Origin: Pelobium manganitolerans
GTDB taxonomy: Bacteria; Bacteroidota; Bacteroidia; Sphingobacteriales; Sphingobacteriaceae
Direction: 5' to 3'
NCBI RefSeq assembly: GCF_003609575.1
Contig: NZ_MBTA01000026.1
Span: 124,001-188,000 of the forward strand
Length of the DNA stretch: 64,000 nucleotides
Positions within the stretch are counted from its first letter, which is position 1, and each line of letters opens with the position of its first letter. Shown in pieces: positions 52,801 through 61,053 of this stretch. The notes beneath the pieces were generated by a model that saw nothing but the letters and a program-made list of their open reading frames with translations, was not told the DNA's origin and made no database searches. The translations under genes and the position numbers were made by a program.

Positions 52801-53577
52801 GTTGTAGCATATCTGGTCCCAATCGCGGGCGCTACCATCGTAAAAGCCAAACTTATAATCTTCGTTACTGCCCGGCACGCCGTAATATTCCCAACGGGGC
52901 GGATTGGCATCAAAATTATAATCCCAGCCGGCAATGTATCCGTAAGAGTGGTTTGATATCAGCATTCCACCGGTTGCGGCCTGTGTCATCTCACTGGCAT
53001 CGTTGGTGAAATCCCAAGCGTAAAGTTTTTGTAAACCCCAGGCCATCCCTCTGGCTTCGGGATAAATTCCTTTCGCGATTAACGTTCCGGCTACGTGCGT
53101 TGCGTGCGAGCTTAATGCTGTAGGATTGTCTTTTTGCTCAATTCGGTTGGGCGCAAATTCCTGATGGCTGGTTAAAATTAAACCTCCGTCCCACATGCCA
53201 ACTTTTCCAATCAAACTGTTGGACGAGCCGTTGAGGTTAAGCCCTAAACTTCCGCCATTGTATAAGCTGTTTGTTTTTGTAGTGGCTGCAGCCGTGCTGT
53301 TGTTGTAGGTTTTTAAATAGATGGGGAAACCTAAATCATCTACACCCTGTAAAGAAACAATAGTGCCGTTTGGCTGTATCCTAAAAACAGACCAGCCTTT
53401 TTCTTTTGCCATTGCGAAGGCCTTTTCCCTATTTACTTTGTGGCTGTAATCAAAATCGGTTTTTAGCGCTTGCAGCTTGGTGCTTTGTTGTTGGTTTACC
53501 AGTATTTGTTGTGCTTGCGCGATACCGGCGAACAAAAAACTGGCAGTTAACAATCCTACAATAAAGCTTTTTTGCAT
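49813..53577 (-). CDS. Secreted S8 (subtilisin) protease, type IX secretion cargo
   Basis: This large exported protease (1254 residues) begins with a signal peptide (SFIVGLLTASFLFAGIAQAQ). The S8 domain covers about 120-460, with Asp near 130 (GKVGMWDGG), His near 161 (SSHATHVAGT) and Ser near 386 (LSGTSMASPN). C-terminal modules follow: a pre-peptidase or P-domain-like region, a GEVED-like domain (YIDWNNDGDFDDTNELV), a CARDB-like domain (about 760-850), a module with ISVKAPMVLDSARLYIS, and an Ig-like part. The last about 80 residues form a type A sorting domain (IYPIPASENLNFKFEL; GNYVLSIKVANK). The sorting domain indicates secretion by the type IX system and implies such a system elsewhere in the genome. 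Confidence 0.92.
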   Translation of the reverse strand: MQKSFIVGLLTASFLFAGIAQAQQILVNQQQSTKLQALKTDFDYSHKVNREKAFAMAKEKGWSVFRIQPNGTIVSLQGVDDLGFPIYLKTYNNSTAAATTKTNSLYNGGSLGLNLNGSSNSLIGKVGMWDGGLILTSHQEFAPNRIEQKDNPTALSSHATHVAGTLIAKGIYPEARGMAWGLQKLYAWDFTNDASEMTQAATGGMLISNHSYGYIAGWDYNFDANPPRWEYYGVPGSNEDYKFGFYDGSARDWDQICYNAPYYLPVVSAGNSRNMNGPAVGEEYYGYESASSSKFVSKGKRPAGISSNDGYDIIATTATAKNILTVGAVYGLPYGANSASDIQISSFSSWGPTDDGRVKPDLVGDGVSITSTGSDNFKSYTTLSGTSMASPNVSGSLVLLQEYYAQLNGGNFMRSASLKALAINTTDEAGPAIGPDYIYGWGLLNTESAATLIKNNGTKSLISERSLAQDETYTLQITTSGFGPLRATICWTDPQGTANTDGTINNRTPKLVNDLDLRLTKGTTTYFPYKLDPTKPANPASTADNIVDNVEQIYVADATPGQVYTLKVSHKGTLSKGPQKYSLVVSGIGGNTYCSSAPNLSDGAIISKVQIGSFVNNIPLSCRTYSDFTNLMLDLEKGKSYPFSLDLASCGGNATKIANIYIDWNNDGDFDDTNELVAQSAVYSANATFSGNINVPQDVNLGNYSLMRIVLNETSNANAVTPCGTYTKGETQDYKVHFAKPSLDAGISAFSTSFENLCAESEKRFTVKIKNFGSTAISNVPINLVLSSNSTIIKSVTETFTGVISPGAETEFTFSAGFDLQTNTAYVLDAKTELLGDQVVANNSISRSFNTVNPQNPDDLSATACDNASGYYQLNGTGDGTLFWYSSANASLPFQVGNHTFTDKKPVNNTFYVGLNDFKAKFGAADKKTYGGGQYSGNFGPKPIISVKAPMVLDSARLYISQSGQITFTVETTDGQILSAKTIDVTRTKTTADVEVAANLIADDPNDPGKMFKIGLEFPAAGTYHIGIEFNGATIFRSNSAVNNLPMALENDIIRLLGAYNPDNGTTITSSYYYFYNMLFKSLGCSNFTRSPVVLSKPNISQNGNILTTTTAFKYQWYLNNVAISGATQQSYEAKVSGLYKVEAISESGCTSMSDAFNHIFNAVETHDPAEIGLLIYPIPASENLNFKFELSKRENLEISLLNINGQIVFKQSYGKAIGKISDAIDVRRFASGNYVLSIKVANKVYSQKITIVH

Positions 53578-53648
53578 AAAGGGCGTTTGTTTATAGATAT
53601 GTGAATGTACAAAAAAATGCTCGTCTTATTAATGAACGCTGGCAAGGT

Positions 53649-54503
53649 TTAAAAGCCTTCTTTCTCTTTAATCCATGCAAAAAGTTCATCGATAGGTTTT
53701 TCTAACACGCCTCCAAAATTAATCTCGTAGCTGTCCGTTACACTCTTCAAAATTTCCTGGAAGTGGAAGGCAATACTCCCTACAAAATGGCAATTGTAGT
53801 TTTTATAATCTGGATATAGGAGGATGTGGGTTTTTACAAACTCGTCGAAACCGCGGTACAATAAGTTTTGGATGTAAGGATGATCATAGCAGATGCTTAA
53901 AAATTCGGCAAAAGAAGCCAGAAAATAGTTGGGCATCGGCTTTTGATACAAATTACGGATTACCGTCTCTTTGTTGAGCCTGTACTCGCGATCAAAAGCT
54001 TTTAAAATTTCTTTTGGCGCCCGCTCGTATATAAAATCGGTAACTAAAATTTTGCCGAAATAAGTGCCGGAAGCTTCTTCGCCCAAGATGTAACCTAAGC
54101 CCAATTTGCTGGGGAAGTTTTCTTCACCGTTGTAAAAAGACACGTTAGACTCGGTGCCTAAAGTACAAACAATGCCGGGTTTATCTTTACAACAGGCAAT
54201 TGCCGAACCTAGGGAATCTGTTTCTACTGCTACAAACGCATTTTTAAAACGGTGGCTCAAAGCGTTTGAAACCAGTTCGCGCCGATCGGGACTGCTGCAG
54301 CCCGCTCCAAAAAAATGGATTTCGCTAACTTGGTCTGCAACGGCGTTAAATGGCTTAAAAGCATTTAAACTTCTGATCATTTCTTTCTCTGTCCAGAAAA
54401 AGGGGTTTAAGCCACCGGTAGCAAATTTTTGAGGGTTTTGGTTATTCTGAGGTTGTAAAATCCAATCGGTTTTAGATGAACCGCCGTCGGCAACAAGAAG
54501 CAT
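53649..54503 (-). CDS. BadF/BadG-type ATPase, N-acetylglucosamine-kinase-like
   Basis: This 284-residue ASKHA-fold kinase has the phosphate-binding loop VADGGSSKTDWILQ at the N-terminus, FFGAGCSSPDRRELV, VETDSLGSAIACCKDKPGIV and the glycine-rich ILGEEASGTYFGK. Members phosphorylate GlcNAc or act as ATPases on other substrates; no sugar-specific residue can be read with confidence. It lies 1 bp after a receiver gene (54505-54897) and downstream of the efflux operon, so regulated expression with signalling proteins is likely but unexplained. Confidence 0.85.
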   Translation of the reverse strand: MLLVADGGSSKTDWILQPQNNQNPQKFATGGLNPFFWTEKEMIRSLNAFKPFNAVADQVSEIHFFGAGCSSPDRRELVSNALSHRFKNAFVAVETDSLGSAIACCKDKPGIVCTLGTESNVSFYNGEENFPSKLGLGYILGEEASGTYFGKILVTDFIYERAPKEILKAFDREYRLNKETVIRNLYQKPMPNYFLASFAEFLSICYDHPYIQNLLYRGFDEFVKTHILLYPDYKNYNCHFVGSIAFHFQEILKSVTDSYEINFGGVLEKPIDELFAWIKEKEGF

Positions 54504-54504
54504 T

Positions 54505-54897
54505 TTAAATTTGTTTTAACAGCTCTGAAGTTAAGGGCTTGCCATAAAAATCTGTAACGTTATTAAACTCGATCACTTTTTTATGATCTTTAGGATCTAA
54601 AGAAGACGATAAGATAACGATTTTTACGTCGGCTTTATTTGGTGATTGTAAATCCTGGAATTCCACTAAAAAATCGAATCCGGTTTTTATTGGCATTCTG
54701 ATGTCTAAAAAAACTACCTCCGGCAGGTTCTGGTTGTTTTTTTCCAGATCGTGTAGATAGTTGAGTGCCGATTCGCACGATTGTTTGATGATGACTTCTT
54801 CTGCGAAATCAGACGAAACCATGATTTTCTCGTTGATCATGTTGTCAACAAAATTATCATCTATCAGTAATGCTTTATGGTACCTAAAATTTGGCAT
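54505..54897 (-). CDS. Single-domain response regulator
   Basis: This 130-residue receiver has ALLIDDNFVDNMINEK with the acidic pair, the phospho-acceptor Asp in VVFLDIRMPIKTGFDF, Ser/Thr in VILSSSLDPKD and Lys in FYGKPLTSELL. No output domain follows. It sits 45 bp after the TolC-like gene and 1 bp before the kinase-like gene on the same strand. It is similar in type to the receiver at 46255. No kinase is adjacent, so the partner is unknown. Confidence 0.88.
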   Translation of the reverse strand: MPNFRYHKALLIDDNFVDNMINEKIMVSSDFAEEVIIKQSCESALNYLHDLEKNNQNLPEVVFLDIRMPIKTGFDFLVEFQDLQSPNKADVKIVILSSSLDPKDHKKVIEFNNVTDFYGKPLTSELLKQI

Positions 54898-54942
54898 AAG
54901 AAACTTTATGCAACAAATATATAAAAACTAAATATGAAAGCT

Positions 54943-56253
54943 TTATAAAGCAATGCTTCCTGTAATCTCCTTTAGGCTAATCTCGCTAATTTTAGCTTGA
55001 TAAAGTGCGTTTGAATAGCGCGCAGTGGCGTCCATATAATTGCGCTGCGCCTCCCTAAGCTCAAGCGGCACAATGCTTCCTAAGCGATATTTTTCTAATG
55101 TGATTTTCAGATTTTCTTCCGCAACGGCTACGTTTTTTTCTTCCAAAGTAATCAGTTGTAAACTGGTTTGGTAGGTTTGGTAGCTGGTTAGCAATTGCGC
55201 GTTTACATCTTGCTTTACGCGCTCGTAATCTAAATTGGCGTTATCTAAAGATAGCTTGGCATTTTTTTCTGCCCGGTTTTGTTGCCATCCGTTAAAGATG
55301 TTTAGGGATGCCGTAACGCCGTAGTTTAAGCCGTGCGAGTTAGAGCGCAAGGCGAAGCCGGTAGGAGGCGAGGTGCTTTTTGCAAAGTTGTATCCCGAGT
55401 TTAGCGATATTACCGGTAAACGTGCCCCTTTTACCTGCCTTATATAAATTTCGGAAATGCTACGGTTTATTTCTGCCGTTCTTAAATCCGGATTTTGGGT
55501 GTCTATCAGGTTTTTCAGATTCTGATAAACTAAACTCTGATCTATCAAAATATCATCATCTATATCAAAGTCAATCTGTAAATCGCGGGATAGCAACTGG
55601 TTTAATCTTACTTTGGCAGATTTGATGGCGTCTTGCTGCATCAGCAATTGAGTGGTATCGGTATTCATATCCACTTTTGCGGCCAATAGCTCTAGCTTTG
55701 CGCCCTTGCCTAAAGTGTAGCGCGATTGTGCATTTTTTAAACGCACTTGCGAAACCTCCAGCGCCGTTTCCGTTGCTTCTAGCTGTTTTTTTTGCGCTGC
55801 TAAACTATAATAAGCTGCAATAACATCTGCAATGGTGTTTTGTACGGTAAGCTGGGCGTTAAGCTCGCCTAGTTTTTGTAATTCTTGCAAGCGATCATAG
55901 TTTGCGAACATTTGCAAACCATCAAAAATTTTCCAGTTTAGCGTTACGCCGTAATTCAAATTAGTTGTTTTGGCATTGTTTGCTTCGCGCGAGTCGCCGT
56001 TGGCCAAATCTACCTGCGTGTTTTGGATGTTGCCGCTGTTGCTGAAATTGCCTGTAAGGCTTGGCAACAGAGCGGTTTTGCCATAGCGCAAATCATTTTC
56101 AGCAATTTCGTTTTCGTTATTGCTCAGCTTAATATCGTAATTATTTGCTAGTGCGATGGACACCGCCTCTTTTAAGCTTAATATTTGTTGCGCACTGGCA
56201 TCGCCAAAAGGCAAAAAAAGCAGGCACAAGCTATATTTCAATAGATTTTTCAT
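54943..56253 (-). CDS. TolC-family outer-membrane efflux protein
   Basis: This outer-membrane channel of 436 residues has a signal peptide (LLKYSLCLLFLPFGDASAQ). Two repeats of long helices with strand pairs follow, typical of OEP proteins (LKEAVSIALANNYDIKLSNN near the N-terminus and SGYNFAKSTSPPTGFALRSN in the second half). C-terminal helices contain VAEENLKITLEKYRLGSIVP and LELREAQRNYMDATARYSNA. It completes the tripartite pump with the RND (7 bp upstream) and adaptor genes. Confidence 0.92.
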   Translation of the reverse strand: MKNLLKYSLCLLFLPFGDASAQQILSLKEAVSIALANNYDIKLSNNENEIAENDLRYGKTALLPSLTGNFSNSGNIQNTQVDLANGDSREANNAKTTNLNYGVTLNWKIFDGLQMFANYDRLQELQKLGELNAQLTVQNTIADVIAAYYSLAAQKKQLEATETALEVSQVRLKNAQSRYTLGKGAKLELLAAKVDMNTDTTQLLMQQDAIKSAKVRLNQLLSRDLQIDFDIDDDILIDQSLVYQNLKNLIDTQNPDLRTAEINRSISEIYIRQVKGARLPVISLNSGYNFAKSTSPPTGFALRSNSHGLNYGVTASLNIFNGWQQNRAEKNAKLSLDNANLDYERVKQDVNAQLLTSYQTYQTSLQLITLEEKNVAVAEENLKITLEKYRLGSIVPLELREAQRNYMDATARYSNALYQAKISEISLKEITGSIAL

Positions 56254-56260
56254 GGTTGTA

Positions 56261-59200
56261 TTATGCGTTTCGTTCGGCTAGTTCAATTTCGCGCGCTGCT
56301 TTTTCTGCACGTGATTCTTTATGTTCTTTGGACCAGTACGAGTAAATAGCCGGGATTACGAACAAGGTTAATATCAATGAAAATAAAGTACCGCCAATAA
56401 TTACGGTTCCCATGCTCATACGGCTTTTGGCCGCCGCGCCTAGCGCCATGGCAATTGGTAAGGCGCCCAAGGCAATGGCTAAACTGGTCATCAAAATTGG
56501 CCGTAGCCTTGAAACAGATGCTTCGCGGATGGCTTGGGCCACCGGCATTCCCTTTTCTTTAAGCTGGTTAGCGAACTCGACAATGAGGATACCGTTTTTG
56601 GTTACCAAACCAATTAACATGATGGTGCCAATTTGGCTAAAGATGTTCCATGACTGGCCTAATAGCCATAGCGAGAAAAATGCGCCTGCAACAGCCATTG
56701 GTACGGTTAAAATAATGATTACGGGGTCGATAAAACTCTCGAACTGCGCCGCTAAAATCAGATAAACTAAAAGCAAGGCCAAGCCGAACGCGAAAATGGT
56801 ATTAGAGTTACTTTCTGCAAAATCTCGGGATTCTCCGGCCAGGTCAATAGAAAAACTATCATCCAGTACTTTAGCTTGCGCATCCCGCATGGCATCTATA
56901 CCATCACCAATGGATTTTCCGGGTACTACCGCCGCAGATACCGTTGCAGATACAAAACGGTTGTTGCGGTACAATTGTGGCGGACTGCTTTTTTCTTCTA
57001 CCTGCACCAGGTTATCCAGTTGGATGAGCTTACCCTCGTTGTTGCGTACATAAATAGAGCTTAAATCGTATGGATCGTTTCGCTTGTTACGGTCAAACTG
57101 CCCGATAACTTGGTATTGTTTGCCGCCCATAATAAAATAAGCAAAACGTTGCCCGCTTAAAGAAAGTTGTAAAGTTTGCGCAACATCCAACACGGAAACC
57201 CCTAAATCTTGTGCTTTGTTTCGGTCGATAGAAACGTACAGCTCGGGTTTGTTAAATTTAAGGTTAACGTCTGTATTGGTGAAAATCGGGTTTTTGTTCA
57301 CTTCATCCATAAACAGCGGGAGTTTTTCGCGAAGTTTTTCAAAGTTTGGCGCCTGTATCACAAATTGGATAGGCAAACCGCGCGAACGGCCCACTGAAAT
57401 GGTGGCCTGTTGAATAACGAAGGTTTTTGCGCCGTTTAGCTTCCGCGAATCTTGCGTTAATGCGTTGGCAATTTCTTGTTGCGAACGTTCGCGCTCATTA
57501 GGGTCTTTTAGCCTGATTCTGAAAAATCCGGTATTAGCAGCCCCAGAACCCGAGAAGCCCGGCGACGTTACGGATAAGCTATTTGCCATCTCGGGAATCG
57601 AGTCTTGAATCAGCTGGTTTACCTGCATCATGTAATCGTCTGTGTATTCAAAAGACGAACCTTCTGGCGCAGTAATGGAAAGTGAAAGTGCGCTACGATC
57701 GTCCAACGGCGAGGTTTCTTTGGGCAAAACTTTCCAAAACAAGAAAATCAAACCTAAACAAACTACCACAATAGGGAAGGCCAGCCAACGCTTGTTCAAA
57801 AATTTCTCTAATGACTTGTGATAGCTATTGTTCATCCGTTCAAAAAACGGCTCGGTTTTAATGTAGAACTTAGATTTTGCAGTGCCTTTAATTAAGTAGG
57901 CGTTCAACATCGGCGTAAGCGTTAAAGACACAAATGCCGAAATTAATACCGCCGCACCAATTACAATTCCAAATTCCCTAAACAGGCGGCCCACAAAACC
58001 TTCCAAGAAAATTACGGGCAAAAACACTGCTGCCAGCGTGATAGAGATGGAAATTACCGCAAAAAATATTTCGTTAGCACCCTTTATGGCCGCTTCAAAA
58101 GGCGACATGCCTTCCTCCACTTTTTTGTAGATATTTTCGGTAACCACAATCCCGTCATCCACCACCAAACCGGTAGCCAAAACAATGGCCAGCAAGGTGA
58201 GCACGTTAATGGAAAAGCCAAAAATGTACATGATAAAAAAGGTAGCCACCAAAGACACAGGTATATCAATTAAAGGTCTAAAAGCGATGCTCCAATCTCT
58301 AAAAAATAAATATATGATAATGATTACCAATACTATAGCTATGCCTAGCGTTTCTGCTACTTCAGTTACAGATCGTTTGATGAATATGGTGTTATCCATC
58401 GCAATGTTGAGCTTAAAATCATCCGGAAGTTCGTGTTTCAGCTCTTCGTAACGTTTATAAAACTCATCTGCAATGTTGATATAGTTTGCGCCCGGTTGCG
58501 GTACAATTGCTGTGGCCACCATGGGTGTATTGCCCGAGCGGAGGATGGTTTCTTCGTTCTCGGGACCTAGTTCGGCATGGCCCACATCTTTAAAACGGAT
58601 AATGTTTACGCCGTCGTTTTTAACAATCAGGTTGTTAAATTGTTCTTCATCGCCCAGGTTACCAACGGTTTTTACGGTTAGCTCGGTGTTGGCGCCGGTA
58701 ATTTTACCCGAGGGGAGCTCTACGTTCTGTTTGTCTAACGCGTTGCGCACATCCAAAGGCGTTAAAGCGTAAGACGCCAATTTATCAGGATCTAGCCATA
58801 AACGCATAGAATATTTTTTTTGCCCCCATATTTGCACAGACGAAACACCTGGGATGGTTTGTAAACGTTGTGCAATCACGTTTTCGGCATAATCGCTTAA
58901 CTCCATAATATCCCGTTTGTTGCTTTGGATCGTCATGGAAATGATGGCGTCTGAGTTGGCATCTGCCTTAGAAACTACCGGCAAGCCGTCTATATCTTTA
59001 GGCAAACTGCGCGATGCCTGCGAAACCTTATCGCGCACATCGTTGGCCGCTTCTTCTAAGTTTTTATCCAAATTAAATTCAACCGTGATGGAGCTTGAGC
59101 CTTGGTTGCTGGATGAGGAGATGTTCTTAATTCCATCAATCTGGTTGATGTATTTTTCTAAAGGTTCGGTAATCTGAGATTCAATAATATCCGAGTTTGC

Positions 59201-59359
59201 TCCCGGATAATTGGTGCGCACAGATACAACCGGCGGATCAATAGAAGGATACTCGCGCACACCTAAAAACGCAAAGCCAATAATCCCGAAAATAAGGAGT
59301 AAAAGGTTGATCACAATGGCCAAAACCGGCCGTTTTATACTGGTGGTAGATATACTCAT
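56261..59359 (-). CDS. RND-family (HAE1/AcrB-type) efflux permease
   Basis: This proton-driven inner-membrane pump has 1032 residues. It has the first helix (RPVLAIVINLLLLIFGIIGF), two large periplasmic loops, and helix 4 with the HAE1 acid pair in LATGLVVDDGIVVTENIYK. ISITLAAVFLPVIFLEGFVG and the late QIGTIMLIGLVTKNGILIVE also match the family. It exports hydrophobic drugs or organic compounds; the substrate is not readable. It lies 3 bp after the adaptor and 7 bp before the TolC-like gene, in the MarR-controlled operon. Confidence 0.95.
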   Translation of the reverse strand: MSISTTSIKRPVLAIVINLLLLIFGIIGFAFLGVREYPSIDPPVVSVRTNYPGANSDIIESQITEPLEKYINQIDGIKNISSSSNQGSSSITVEFNLDKNLEEAANDVRDKVSQASRSLPKDIDGLPVVSKADANSDAIISMTIQSNKRDIMELSDYAENVIAQRLQTIPGVSSVQIWGQKKYSMRLWLDPDKLASYALTPLDVRNALDKQNVELPSGKITGANTELTVKTVGNLGDEEQFNNLIVKNDGVNIIRFKDVGHAELGPENEETILRSGNTPMVATAIVPQPGANYINIADEFYKRYEELKHELPDDFKLNIAMDNTIFIKRSVTEVAETLGIAIVLVIIIIYLFFRDWSIAFRPLIDIPVSLVATFFIMYIFGFSINVLTLLAIVLATGLVVDDGIVVTENIYKKVEEGMSPFEAAIKGANEIFFAVISISITLAAVFLPVIFLEGFVGRLFREFGIVIGAAVLISAFVSLTLTPMLNAYLIKGTAKSKFYIKTEPFFERMNNSYHKSLEKFLNKRWLAFPIVVVCLGLIFLFWKVLPKETSPLDDRSALSLSITAPEGSSFEYTDDYMMQVNQLIQDSIPEMANSLSVTSPGFSGSGAANTGFFRIRLKDPNERERSQQEIANALTQDSRKLNGAKTFVIQQATISVGRSRGLPIQFVIQAPNFEKLREKLPLFMDEVNKNPIFTNTDVNLKFNKPELYVSIDRNKAQDLGVSVLDVAQTLQLSLSGQRFAYFIMGGKQYQVIGQFDRNKRNDPYDLSSIYVRNNEGKLIQLDNLVQVEEKSSPPQLYRNNRFVSATVSAAVVPGKSIGDGIDAMRDAQAKVLDDSFSIDLAGESRDFAESNSNTIFAFGLALLLVYLILAAQFESFIDPVIIILTVPMAVAGAFFSLWLLGQSWNIFSQIGTIMLIGLVTKNGILIVEFANQLKEKGMPVAQAIREASVSRLRPILMTSLAIALGALPIAMALGAAAKSRMSMGTVIIGGTLFSLILTLFVIPAIYSYWSKEHKESRAEKAAREIELAERNA

Positions 59360-59362
59360 CTC

Positions 59363-60436
59363 TTAGTCTTTTGCAGGCGTTTTTACATTTACTTTTACAG
59401 GTGCACCTTCTTTTAAAGCCATAATGCCGCTGGTAATGATGGTGTCGCCCACAGAAATACCCTCACTTACCAAAACACGGTCGGCGGTACGCACGTCTGA
59501 TTGTATTTTAACCGTTTTAGCAAGGCCATTTTCACTTACATAAACCTGTTTGCCGTTTAAAACCGGAATTACGGCTACAGACGGGATTAAAATAGCGTCT
59601 TTAATAGCTTTCAGGGTAATTTGGATGTTGGCAAAAGTTCCGGGAATCAGCTCATTATTAGCATTAGGCGCTAAGGCTTTAATTACTAAGGTTCGTGTGT
59701 TAATATCTACCGCGGGTTCTTTGGCGTAAACTTTAGCGGTGTAAACCTTGCTAGAGCCAGAAACAGTGAAGTTTACATTTGCGCCATCGCCTACCATTTG
59801 GCTGTATTTTTCGGGTACAGAAAAACTGATTTTAACCGGATTGCTACTTACCAAATTGGCAATGGTTTGCGTTGGGGTAACGTAGGCGCCGTTGGAAACA
59901 CTGCGTAAACCTATACGGCCCGAAAATGGCGCACGTACAGATGTTTTAGCAAGTTGCGCGCGAATTAGCTGTGTTTGCGCTTGTAGCGATTTTAGCTCGG
60001 CGGCCGCATTATCGTATTCTTCTTGGCTGATGGCTTCTGATTTTAGGAGTTTACCGGCGCGGTCGGCGGTTTCTTGCGCCAGCTTTTCTTTGGTTAAGGC
60101 CTGTGCGTATTGCGCTTGTAGCTCGCTATCATCAATTTTTAGCAACAGCTGACCTTTGCTTACGTTAGAACCTTCTTTAAAATTGATGCTTTTAATTAAT
60201 CCCGAGATTTCGCTTCTGATTTCCACTTGCTCATTGGCTTCAATAGTGCCAGATACGTTCACCTCATCGGCGAAATCTTCTGCTTTGGCTACTACGCCGT
60301 TTACCGATATTTTATTTGCTCCGCTGTTTCCACCGGCTTTGTAAGCGTTGCTTTTTTTATCGGCGCTTAAACGGTTATAAATTAAATAAGCCAGCAAAAT
60401 GGCTATTAAAGCATAAATCACGTATTTTATCTTCAT
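59363..60436 (-). CDS. Efflux periplasmic adaptor (membrane fusion protein)
   Basis: This 357-residue adaptor links the RND pump to the outer-membrane channel. It has an N-terminal membrane anchor (YVIYALIAILLAYLIYNRL). The lipoyl halves (ANEQVEIRSEISGLIKSINF; VRAPFSGRIGLRSVSNGAYV) flank a helical hairpin (about 110-160), and a beta-barrel domain is followed by a membrane-proximal segment (ILIPSVAVIPVLNGKQVYV). It sits 27 bp after marR and 3 bp before the RND gene. Confidence 0.94.
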   Translation of the reverse strand: MKIKYVIYALIAILLAYLIYNRLSADKKSNAYKAGGNSGANKISVNGVVAKAEDFADEVNVSGTIEANEQVEIRSEISGLIKSINFKEGSNVSKGQLLLKIDDSELQAQYAQALTKEKLAQETADRAGKLLKSEAISQEEYDNAAAELKSLQAQTQLIRAQLAKTSVRAPFSGRIGLRSVSNGAYVTPTQTIANLVSSNPVKISFSVPEKYSQMVGDGANVNFTVSGSSKVYTAKVYAKEPAVDINTRTLVIKALAPNANNELIPGTFANIQITLKAIKDAILIPSVAVIPVLNGKQVYVSENGLAKTVKIQSDVRTADRVLVSEGISVGDTIITSGIMALKEGAPVKVNVKTPAKD

Positions 60437-60463
60437 ATCTGGTTTCTGTTGTATTTTTAATTA

Positions 60464-60940
60464 TCAAACTTTAGATTTTTTATAATCTAGCGTAACAATA
60501 TGTTCACTGTTGTTTAGGTTGCTTGCTAATTGCTGTATTACGGCAAAAAATGTTTTTTTATCGCTTTCGCTGATGTTGGTAAAACCCAAATCGTTGCTTT
60601 CTTTATAGGCGGCATTAATTTTCGGGATGTATTCCAAGGCTTTATCGGTGAGCTTTATAAAATGTTTCCGGCGGTCCTCGGCGCTAGTTTCTCTGTATAC
60701 AAAGCCGCTTTTTTGCAAATAGTCAATCATATTTACCACAAAAGACTTGTCAACCCTAAAATATTCAGCTAAATCTTGTTGCGTTAAGCGTTCTTTTTGC
60801 TCATAAATATAAAGCAAGGCATAGTGGTAGCGCTCTAATGGAATCTCGGCAGTTAAATCTGCAAAATTGCTGAGGTACTTTTTAGTAATCATCACCAAAT
60901 GATGAATAAAAGGATGCTCCACAGGCTTGGTTAGTGTCAT
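60464..60940 (-). CDS. MarR-family transcriptional regulator
   Basis: This 158-residue winged-helix regulator shows the helix-turn-helix region RLTQQDLAEYFRVDKSFVVN followed by the wing YRETSAEDRRKHFIKLTDKA. It is the first gene of the efflux operon. MarR proteins usually repress their own operon and release DNA on binding phenolic or hydrophobic ligands. A palindrome with 6-bp arms lies 30 bp upstream of its start, matching that role. Confidence 0.93.
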   Translation of the reverse strand: MTLTKPVEHPFIHHLVMITKKYLSNFADLTAEIPLERYHYALLYIYEQKERLTQQDLAEYFRVDKSFVVNMIDYLQKSGFVYRETSAEDRRKHFIKLTDKALEYIPKINAAYKESNDLGFTNISESDKKTFFAVIQQLASNLNNSEHIVTLDYKKSKV

Positions 60941-60944
60941 TTTT

Positions 60945-60952
60945 CAAAAATA
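60945..60952 (-). promoter_or_regulatory. Candidate -7 box of the marR operon
   Basis: TATTTTTG on the minus strand fits TAnnTTTG and lies 4 nt before the marR ATG, so the transcript would be almost leaderless. No TTG is found at the usual -33 distance. Confidence 0.4.
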
Positions 60953-60969
60953 TATATTTGTTACAGGTT

Positions 60970-60988
60970 TAGTTGTAGGTATCAACTA
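60970..60988. promoter_or_regulatory. Palindrome TAGTTG-N7-CAACTA, likely MarR operator
   Basis: This inverted repeat with a 7-nt spacer (TAGGTAT) is placed just upstream of the marR -7 box, within the divergent marR/M61 gap. Position and symmetry are those of an autoregulatory MarR site. The same arms and spacing recur at 12476-12494. Confidence 0.6.
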
Positions 60989-61053
60989 TATTACATTTTC
61001 CTGATTTAAGGAATAAAATATCTAGTTTCGCTAAGAAATTCATTTCATCCGCT

